Origin: Pyrus communis
Taxonomy: Eukaryota; Streptophyta; Magnoliopsida; Rosales; Rosaceae
Reading direction: 5' to 3'
DNA length: 64,000 nt
NCBI RefSeq assembly: GCF_963583255.1
Contig: NC_084805.1
Span: 7,928,827 to 7,992,826, forward strand
A program made the translations under genes and the position numbers. The notes beneath the pieces are model-generated. The model had not been told where the DNA came from. It made no database searches and was given only the letters and a program-made list of their open reading frames with translations. This document shows, piece after piece, positions 55,301 to 64,000 of the stretch (positions within the stretch are counted from its first letter, which is position 1; every line of letters starts with the position of its first letter).

Positions 55301-55785
55301 TTGGAACATTTGATAATTGATATATAAAATGATTCAATGAATTAATTTGGTTGAGTATAACAATAAGAGTATTGAATTGATGAGGTTATCGGTATGCCCC
55401 AATTATGATGTTTGGTGCATAATAAAGATAGTATAGGGTTTGATGCATGCATAATGAATTAGTACTATAGGGATAGGAATAATGGAATACGTTGTCGGCA
55501 TGATTCCAAGACTTCGAAAGGCATAATTGAATAAAATATAATATATATCAAATATATATATATATCAAATATATATATATATATACATATATATATAATC
55601 TTTGGATCGGATTCGAGTACGGATATGGATTGGGTACCCCTATAACCATATTCAAAACCATAACCGAATAAAGTTCACGGTTTTTCCCCATATCCAAACC
55701 ATACCCAAATTTTCATATCCAAATCCAATCCATTCGGACGGTTATCCACGGTTATCAGGTGTAACGGTTAGAATTGTCATCCCTA
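52327..55785 (-). mobile_element. hAT transposon, unit 1 copy, complete ends
   Basis: Termini CAGGGATGACAACTGTTCGG and, inverted, TAGGGATGACAATTCTAACCG. Flanks AATCGAAC (52319-52326) and AATCAAAC (55786-55793) match at 7 of 8. Subterminal regions carry ATAACCATA/GGTTAT and CATATCCAA repeats. The transposase on the minus strand is broken. An internal deletion of about 260 bp separates it from the unit 2 copy. Confidence 0.87.
53109..55005 (-). pseudogene. hAT transposase pseudogene, unit 1
   Basis: Order on the minus strand: MSKRK start near 54999 with a private 1-base deletion; BED finger WQHYTRTVVDGLVKAICNYC ... LRHHVTICP (54786-54526); deleted segment; VPCPHTAETLLDVSMECLLD, TLTVDNCTTNDKMI, HMRCCAHILNLIVKDGLEV, CKTRWNSTFLMIQSALIYKD; a TGA at 53937-53939 between RLKQ and ESQYKW; a private frameshift near 53773; MVVATVLDPRFKMRLIEYFF; a frameshift near 53420; and the dimerisation domain ILGWWKSNGTKYPILSALAR, DILAIPVSTIASDSAFSTSG, ALMCAQNWLW. 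The TGA and the 53420 shift are shared with unit 2. Confidence 0.88.
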
Positions 55786-56133
55786 AATCAAACTCGATGC
55801 CGAATTTTTTGGGACTTTTGGCGATTCTGGGTTCAGGTTCATGTTTCGATATTATCTGATACAAGATTGGGCTTTTTCGGTTCGAGTTCAGGTAACAGGG
55901 GAAATTTTCTAGCCCTACCTGAACATATTTTAAAGTTTTAACCCTTTCTTGCTTGATGAAAATCAAATAAAAAATATAAGTCTTTCTCTTTTTGGTTGGA
56001 CATAAGCTTTATACTATTAAAAGGATTTGCACGATGAGCTAGTACTGCTCTTTGTTATGTAGGGGAAAGGTATATAAAACATTTTACTTGTTTCTGCATT
56101 TTTGCATGTGTTTTAGTACTGCTCTTTATTACG

Positions 56134-56394
56134 TAGGGGAAAGGGATTCTTCGGATCCATTTTGTGGGGATCCCCACATAAGGGAAAAGGATTTTCTTTG
56201 GATCTATTTTGTGAAGATCCTAGGGATCCTCATATACTAGTCGTTCATCGTACATTATGTGGTCAGTTTTTATCAGATACTATTTGTGTTTAATTTTAAA
56301 TAAAAAAAGTTAAACGATTTCTGACCGTATGATATATAATGAATGGTTAAGGATCTCCACAAAGTGGATCTGTATGGGATCCAATTCCTTATAC
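56134..56394. mobile_element. MITE related to the one at 1565, unit 2
   Basis: Same as 47238-47500, with small differences (the CTC of GGGATCCTCTTCGGATC is absent). Confidence 0.5.
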
Positions 56395-56827
56395 AGGGTC
56401 AAATACAAAGAGACATATGAAGAGCATTACCGTAGCTAGATGCGTGAACAACTTGATCACATCGACCCTGGTGTATTTGAAGAAATTTCCTCATCTGGTT
56501 TACTTCATTCATATATGTCCTTGCTGTAATAAATATTTCGTTGAGAATTTTTCTACGTAAATTATATATATTATACATAGGTCAAATCAATACAGATTTG
56601 AAAAGCGTTGCCAGCGCCATGCGAGAAAATTTCCTGCCTCTGCTCTACGGTCTACCATCAAGATCGGTTGGACTTGGCTATAATTTAACAGATAAACATT
56701 GAACAATTTCTTTGTATTGCTCTCGCTTGCGATTTTCGTCTGGGTTTCTCATACATTACCAGTACATTTTCTTTAATTTGCTTTCGAAAACAGACACTAG
56801 AAACAACTATATATAATCTCTAGTTGC

Positions 56828-56855
<28 letters not shown>

Positions 56856-56859
<4 letters not shown>

Positions 56860-57673
56860 TAGGATCAAGGAACAAAAATTTTGAAAACACTTTTACACTT
56901 CTTTATAGCCTTTATATCTTATAACATTCAATGGTCTAAATTAAGAGTGATGTGAAGATTTTTAAACATTAAATGGCTTGGATGATTATGTGGATTATAA
57001 CTAATAAGGAAAATACTAATTTAAATTAAATAGAAATATCTAATACAATAAAATTGAAAGAAAAAAAAAATCAAAATTTGAACAGACAGAAAAAGAATGT
57101 AAAACCCACAGTGAAGAACACCCAAGAAAGGTGAGGAGACAAATCGATGTCCTCGCGTCTTCACTACTTGTGATAGTCTAATTTGATTGATACGAAATTT
57201 TGATGTACACACTACAACGAATCAAGCTATTAGTCTCTTAAATCTTCTCAGAACAAAACTCTAAATTCTAAATCTTCAATATTGACTACTGGATGTCACT
57301 TTTTTTAATACGGTGCAAAATGAATGGTTGATGAGTTTATGGCTGCAGAAATCTCAAACATGCTTGGCTCAATAGAAGTTGCAAACCTGTTTAGCAAAGA
57401 TGGTGTGAGATCAACAGATGGAAATGGAATTTTCATTTTTTTTTTTTTACACTAGATATTTCAAAGTTTGATTATTTCATTTTCAATCTTATTATTATTT
57501 GATTTTTTTTTTAATTTAAATTAGTGTTTTCCTTATTGGTTATAATCTACATCATCTTCCAAGTCATTTGATTTTGAAAAGCTTCCAACTCACTTTTAAT
57601 CAAGACCGTTGAATCTTATATGATCTAAAGGCTACCAAAGAGTGTAAAAATCTTTGTCTCTTGATCCTATTCC
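56856..57673. mobile_element. TIR element (TA-repeat family copy D), unit 2
   Basis: As copy C, but the right terminus is intact: inverted GGAATAGGATCAAGAGACAA against left GGGTTAGGATCAAGGAACAA. Flanked on both sides by TA repeats. Confidence 0.74.
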
Positions 57674-57746
57674 ATATATATAGATCATGGTTATCTACCC
57701 GTTCAGCCTCCCCCTAGCCACATGTCTGGTTTCCACACCGACAACG

Positions 57747-59953
57747 TGTAACGACCCGTCCCTAAAAATTATGATTTTTATAATTTTAATAAGTGAATTT
57801 ACAAAAATGCCATTCGAGGCAAAGTGTTGACTCTTGTTGACTGTCGTGTCGTGTGACGTAAGATTCATTTTCTTAGCGTCCTCATAGGACTCGTCGTTAC
57901 GGACGCGTGGGCGCAAACGGAACGCAATTTGGAGTTATAACCAAGGAGTTATTAATGTTTAAAGTTGGGGGCATTTGAGTAAATCCGTTAATATCTGGGA
58001 TGTCACGTGTGTGGCCCAGATTAAAAGGAACAATGGATGGTTGGTGCAGATGGAGTACAAAGGAGAGAAATGAGGGAGGAACCAGACTAATCAGAAAAGG
58101 AGAGATGGCAGGGTGACCAATCAGAGAAGAGAGAAAGGAGGGAAAGGAGGGAAGAGAGAAGGAGAGAATTGGCCAAACCCAGTTTCTCCACCCACCCCGC
58201 CAAGTTGACCCACTCATATCTCCTTCGTACGAGCTCCGTTTTAGGTGATCTTAGTGGTCATGGAAAGCCCTTGATGAGCCATACATCTCTGTAGTGTTAG
58301 ATTTCCAAATTTCTTACCCAAATTCACAAATTGAAGCAACAAACCCACGGGGGCATCCGGCGGTTTTAACCTTTTTTCTGTGACTCCGACGAGTTTCACC
58401 ATCGATGATCACCACCAAAAGGCTCTTCTCAACCCCAGGAGCAAGGCCCAAGCTTTGGTGGAGGCATAGGACTTTGTTTTGGTGGCGAATCAACAATTAC
58501 CCAATTTTAAGGGTTTCCGGCGGGTTTTCATGAAATTGAGGTTTTTCCCAGCAAAATTGGCCTTAGTCATAGGTATGAAACTTATTCTACTCGTTGAGAT
58601 CTTCATTCCTGTAAAATTTGAGAATTTTTAAAAATGGTTGAATTTCCTAGTGAGTTGGAACGGCCGACCGCCACCTGTGGCGGCGCATGGGCCGATACAT
58701 TCCCTGACCTTCCTAGGCTAAATTTGAGTACCCTAATTCCACTGGTGAAGTCCTATTGATGAATTTCCGTCATTTGAACGTAGTTCCATTAAGGTTCGCC
58801 GCTTGATTATTATAGCAATCGACGATCCGACAGTTGGATCGTCACCAAAATTCGATACATTATAATACGTAATATTTGAGGATATTAGAAACTTACGGAC
58901 CGGGAATCCGATGTATGGATCTTCCCAATTAGGATATGTAAGTTATATATTCTATTGATAAGAATTCTAAGACATGATTTGATAATTGTTCTAGGCGCCG
59001 ATCGTTCGTGATGCCTTGATGTTTGTGCTAGGAGTTGTAGCGCGGACTCCAGGTGAATAGGCTTTTGGTTTTCTATATATATACATATGTATACTTTTTT
59101 CCCTTAAATTGTTTTAAATGAAATGTGATTGAAATGCCATGTCGTACTTGCGTTATATTTTAGTATATGCATTGGTGTAGTCATGTATAATGTTACATGA
59201 TGCTACGGAGCCCAGGTAAGCTACAGGTGAGTACATTATGATGTTAGTGGTTGTGATGTATATGGATATGCCTGGATGCACTTGGTACTCATTATCCTGC
59301 ACCCCGATGTTGATGCTTTGCTCGAGGTCAGGGTTAGTCTTCACGTGATCATTCACCTCCCGCACTTTACGCTTACCTTAGATCCAAGGCAGATGCCAGC
59401 CTGTCGTACATACCAAATTAGGTGGTTCCGACACGTAGGTGACTTGCGATACTTCACATAGCCTTCACGTGATCGTAGCACTTGAGCATATTTATTTACA
59501 CCTAACCTGTCGTACAGACCACATTAGGTGGTTCCGACTCGTGTGTAGGTTTAGAGCTGTACATGTGACGTTAGGTGACTCTGGCTGGCATATCATTTTA
59601 CATTGATTTATTTCACTTGGCTTACTTATTTCATTGTTGAGATACTTGACATGGCATATACTTGGTTTTCACTACTCTCGAGCATGATTTCTATATATGT
59701 ATGTATTATTATTTTCTGAAAAATTATACGTGTTTTACAGTGAGAGGTTATAATGTTTTCAAAAGGTTTTTATTAAAAACTTAACTTTCAAGCGCACTCA
59801 CCCTTGTTTTTGTGCCCCTCCAGGTTGTAACTGTTGGATGGCTTGTTCACATTGTCCACATCATTGTACTTTATGGCTTTAGTCACCTTCCAGGTGTCAG
59901 CCAACACAGCTCGATTTGGAGTCCTAGTGAATATTCCGGTTCGGGATGTGTCA
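57747..59953 (+). mobile_element. Gypsy-type solo LTR, 2,207 bp, unit 2
   Basis: Starts TGTAACGACCCGTCCC and ends TTCGGGATGTGTCA. Homologous in position and sequence to 48843-51246 but lacks about 195 bp (the part after GTTGGATG, unit 1 about 50963-51150). Confidence 0.82.
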
Positions 59954-60384
59954 CAGCTGGTTTCAAACCAGTTTTTAGTTTTAAAGAAGTCTCGTAATCC
60001 GCTATTTACCACTTAGCCACCAGCTCATGGTTGTTCATTCTTATTAGGATACTATTATTATTTGGCTTAAGGAGGGTCACTCCTTTTAAAAGATATATAA
60101 ATAATTAGAACCCATATGATTAGAAATTTAGAATTATTAAAATTATTGACAATCCAAACTCGATTTTAAAATCTCCAGTCCGTTTTAAAATCTCAAATTG
60201 AAACCCTAATTTGATTTCAAAATCCTTAACTTTATCATTCCAAAATAAACATGAAAATATTTAGGGTCAGGAAGAAATTTCTTACCTTTTGGGCTTGTAG
60301 GACGAGACAGCGAGTCAGACGCGAGAGAAGAAACCCTAATTTTTTACCTTTTAGGGAGGTATGGTGTGGTCTGTGGTGCGGTGT

Positions 60385-60429
<45 letters not shown>

Positions 60430-60442
60430 TGGAGAGAGAGAA
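60385..60442. repeat. (GA)n microsatellite, unit 2, longer allele
   Basis: Same tract as 51687-51720 but expanded, with an ATAGATGGA interruption. Confidence 0.85.
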
Positions 60443-61043
60443 ATGGAATCGTGGGAGGATTATGAGTGAGAGAGTTTTTTTATTTTTTTTACGAGTATAA
60501 AGACAGTTTTAGTTTGTTTGAACGATTGAGATTTAATTTCAATCAAGGTTCTAAAAAAGGTAGGCGCTAGTCAGTCAATAGGCTTGTTCTAGCGCCTAGA
60601 TAGATATAAGTAAATTTATTTTTGTATAATAAAAATAAGCGTCTATTTACACTTAAAAAAAATTGTACTTGTCGGAAAAAAAAAAGAAGAAGAAATTCAT
60701 TAAAGCTAACAATATCCATAACAAATTTCAAATATAAGAATGGATTTCACAACTGAATTAATTTAGCAAATTCCTTTCGGTAGGTTACACACGTTACCCA
60801 CTTTAACTTAATTAGTTAATTAAAAAAAAACTTGAAACCACCTAGTATGCCGCCTAGACCGCCTAGCAACTGCTTAGTCTATCCCCACTTAATTTTAGTT
60901 ACCTTTTTCAAAATCTCCACGAACACTAATTTCAATCATATCCAATGGCTAAAAATATTTCAAATATATAAAAATAACTAAATTAAAATATTAAAAAAAA
61001 GTGGGTTGGTATTACCGAATAAATGTGGAGTGGCAAATCGAAC

Positions 61044-64000
61044 CAGGGATGACAACGGTTCGGATTGGAGACAAAAATGCTATATACATCCCCATAATCA
61101 CGAAAATTAACCATACCCATAACCGCAAGATAACCATCGGGGATTATCCATAACCATATCCACCAGGTAACGGATTTTCAATCAGTTATCGGTTATATCC
61201 ATCTTCGTCAAAAAAATAAAAAAATTATATTCATCCAATTGATGCACTATAAATTTTAGTAGATACTAATTCTGCCATTAAATAGCCACATCCAATTACA
61301 AAAAACATAACAATATATATTTGAAGTTGTTCATGATAAGCCAATATAATAATTTGGTCCAATAAAAAAGAAAATGAGGACAAAAACAAATACGAAAGGA
61401 AGACAAAACAAATTGTCTAATAATTTCAAAACTTGTGACAACAAAAGAACGAGATATTTGCACTTTGCTTCTAGTTCCACCAAGCCAGCATCATATTTCA
61501 TGGTGCTCCTCCTTAACACCCATCAATGGATCATGATTCCTACATTATTAAGCAAATGACAAATAATTAATATGAATCGTTGTACACATATAATCTACAA
61601 AGAAGATAGTTATATACATATAATATAATTGCCAATACTTACCTCATCCATATCCATATCTTCAAAATACGTGCAGCAATCAACGTGTGCATTAGAACAA
61701 GAAGCTATTTGTGAAACATAAAAACTTAAATTAGTTCTAAAAACTGAATGCATACTAATTAATTAAGTTTGAAAAATAAGTTCGAAATTAAGATTAAAGA
61801 ACATGCACAAATATAAAATGAAAATAAATTAATACTTTGGGGTACCTTGAATTTCTTTCCACAACCAATTTTGGGCGCACATTAAGGCTTCCAATGTCTT
61901 TGAATGAAGTCTACTATGGTGTGGACTTACAAATCTCCCACTAGTACTGAAAGCCGATTCGGAAGCAACTGTAGATACAAGAATAGCTAATATATCCCTT
62001 GCCAAAGCACTTAAGATAGGATATTGAGTCCCATTTGATTTCCACCAACCCAAAATATTAAAATCAAATGTTCTAGGCAAAGCAGCCTTATCCAAATAGT
62101 GATCTAATTCTGACTTTACATTATCAATACTTACAATACTAGAAACAAACAAGTCAAAGTTATCCTTAAAGGATTCATCTCTTCAAAGTCAGATTGATTC
62201 AAATGAGATGAAGTGAATGATGGTTGATGACCCATATTAGGAATACGATTAGATCCACACTCTTTTACCAAATCATAACAATATTTGCGAATCTTATCAA
62301 TTTCATTCGAAGCATATTGCTCATACATAAGAGGAAAGAAATACTCAATCAGCCTCATCTTGAATCTTGGATCCAATACAGTAGCTACAACCATTATTCC
62401 ATGAATCAAACTCCAATATTTATCAAATTTCTCAACCATACTTCTTGCCATATTTTTTACTTCATCACGTCTAGAGGTAAGCCACCAGGTTAGCGACAAC
62501 CTGATCTCACAAATCTTTGGAAAATAAAGATTGGTTGTAGGGTACTTAGTTCCAGAAAACAACTCGGAGACATTATAAAACAACTTTAACTTCTCACAAA
62601 TCTCTCTTGCCATCTCCCAATCTCTATCATCAGGCAACCACTTATATTGCGACTCTCATTGTTTCAAACGAGGGAAAACATCCTTGTAAATCAAAGCAGA
62701 TTGAATCATTAAAAAAGTGGAATTCCACCGAGTTTTACAATCAAGCACCATCTTCTTAGTGCTTGGAAGCTTCAACTAACGCGCTGCTTCGTCAAAATTT
62801 TCCTTTCTTTTTTGTGTTGTTGTCCAATAAACAACACTATCACAAATTTTATCAACACCACCACCAATCACTTGCAGACCATCCTTCACAATTAAGTTTA
62901 ATATATGCGCACAACAACGCATGTGAAAGAACCCTCCACCCAACAAAAGTGAACTACTAGAAAGTTTTTCAAGAATAAGATCAATCATTTTATCATTTGT
63001 AGTGCAATTATCTACGGTTAAGGTAGAAAGCTTACGATCGAGGTTCCAATCTAGCAAGCACTCCATCGAAACATCTGAAAGTGTCTCGGCAATATGCGGA
63101 CAAGGCACATAAATAAATCTGGAAAAATTACAAAGAAGATGGTTACAATAAAGAATCTGAAATATAAATCTAAAGCTAGACAATAATTAAATAGAAATTA
63201 AAGTATTAAAAATATCATCTTATTATTTGGCTTTGCAATGTCCAAGAGTCATCAATAAAATGTAATGTTATTACCATAAATACTCTGTTTTGATTACTTG
63301 CAGTCCACATATCAGTAGTTATGGCAATTCTACTCTTATTTCAATCCAACGATTGCATTGTTTTCGAAATGCTCATAATCATATATTTTTAGGATATCAC
63401 TCTTGATTGTGTTTCTTGAAACATCCTTAAACAAGGGTTGGACAACACTCATGAAGTTTCTAAATCCAACATGGTCAACCATGGAAAGAGGGTACTAATG
63501 CAATATTATCAATTGATCGAGAGCTCTCCTTGCACTTTCTTGATCAAATATATACAACTCTACTTTCCCATCTCTTACTTTTTGGGTTAGTGTTTGCTTC
63601 AATTTTTTTTTGTCTCCAACGTGGACATATCGTCACATGATGCCTCAAATGGCTGGTTCCATTTCCAGTGTTCCCACCAAGCTTCTTCTTACAATAATTA
63701 CATATTGCTTTCACCAACCCATCAACTACTGTTCTTGTGTAATGTTGCCACACCAAACTGCGAAGTCTCGAATTATTACCTTCACCATCATCACCCCCAG
63801 GTTCCTCAGTCTCACCATCGACCTCATTTGGAGTTGGTATATCTTGGGGCTGAGCAATTTGATTTGGTATTTCTTGTTGCACAACACTTGGATTCAATGT
63901 AGGTGCTAGATTACAATCAGTTGGGGTAGATATTGTTTCTTCTTGAGACTTCAATTTTCTTTTAGACATTTTGATTTCTGCGAACACAACCAAATCCATT
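61044..64000 (-). mobile_element. hAT transposon, unit 2 copy (cut by the window end)
   Basis: Left terminus CAGGGATGACAACGGTTCGG preceded by AATCGAAC (61036-61043), identical in position to unit 1. The right terminus would lie outside the window. Confidence 0.85.
61829..63999 (-). pseudogene. hAT transposase pseudogene, unit 2 (longer copy)
   Basis: Starts MSKRKLKSQEETISTPTDCN at 63969, with an acidic GGDDGEGNNSRLRSLVWQHY leader and BED finger CNYCKKKLGGNTGNGTSHLR, then a frameshift in a T run that is one base longer (about 63602-63611) than in unit 1. It retains the 63220-63480 segment (THMWTASNQNR, MVITLHFIDDS-like) absent from unit 1. Later lesions are a private TAG at 62776-62778 (CAG in unit 1), and the shared TGA at 62656-62658 and shared shift near 62140. 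SLTWWLTSRRDEVKNMARSM is intact here but broken in unit 1. Confidence 0.87.

Larger units (their letters stand above)
47172..56067 (+). repeat. Tandem block duplication, unit 1 (about 8.9 kb)
   Basis: From AGGTATATAAAACATTTTAC at 47172 the sequence is repeated from 56068, at an offset of 8,896 at the start. Order in both units: short MITE, TA-family TIR element, gypsy solo LTR, (GA)n tract, hAT element. Unit 1 ends with AGTACTGCTCTTTGTTATGT plus AGGGGAAAGG, a near copy of a motif located just inside the unit start (47221-47249). Confidence 0.92.
56068..64000 (+). repeat. Tandem block duplication, unit 2 (cut by the window end)
   Basis: Direct copy of unit 1. Differences include a roughly 195-bp deletion inside the solo LTR, a longer (GA)n tract, and about 260 bp present at 63220-63480 that unit 1 lacks. 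About the last 1 kb of the unit lies beyond the window. Confidence 0.92.

Overview
The window is plant nuclear DNA. It is AT-rich, contains spliced genes, and is packed with nested plant transposons (hAT, PIF/Harbinger, Ty1/copia, Ty3/gypsy, the 5S-bearing TRIM Cassandra, MITEs, SINE-like copies). Repeat style and gene families suggest a eudicot, probably Rosaceae (apple/pear type). That is inference; no search was run. There is no sign of bacterial, organellar or CRISPR sequence.

Three host genes look intact, all on the minus strand: a four-exon COR413 plasma-membrane cold-response gene (51-1369), a secreted S-protein homologue of the plant self-incompatibility S1 family (32296-32709), and an intronless CYP74-family oxylipin gene, most like CYP74C hydroperoxide lyases (43341-44798). 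The CYP74 gene has a tandemly duplicated upstream region (44936-46270).

Layout. 0-3.4 kb: COR413 gene, MITEs and a SINE-like copy. 3.5-13.2 kb: a PIF/Harbinger relic whose transposase is split at an apparent intron by a stack of younger insertions: a TIR element in a TA repeat (4223-9780) that itself holds a 4.5-kb hAT element (4855-9396), then a small hAT-type MITE (9787-10466) and a second TIR element (10483-11289). 13.2-17.1 kb: a second decayed Harbinger element. 17.9-19.7 kb: an RNase H-like fragment, a copia LTR remnant and a probable gypsy LTR. 19.7-27.9 kb: a decayed Tat-like Ty3/gypsy element with an opposite-strand extra ORF, plus an LTR. 28.3-29.0 and 33.95-34.6 kb: two complete Cassandra elements. 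35.6-37.0 kb: a solo LTR. 37.0-42.4 kb: a gag-less copia element with 187-bp LTRs, split by a 1.49-kb solo LTR. 47.17-64.0 kb: two direct tandem copies of an 8.9-kb block, the second cut off by the window end; each contains MITEs, the same gypsy solo LTR and the same dead hAT element.

The host genes do not form a pathway cluster. The coherent story is transposon stratigraphy: target-site duplications and TG...CA ends let many insertions be placed to the base, and their nesting gives a relative order of events. I found no convincing new biochemical system. The most unusual items are the intron-located nest, a TA-microsatellite-targeting TIR family with four copies, and the recent tandem block duplication.
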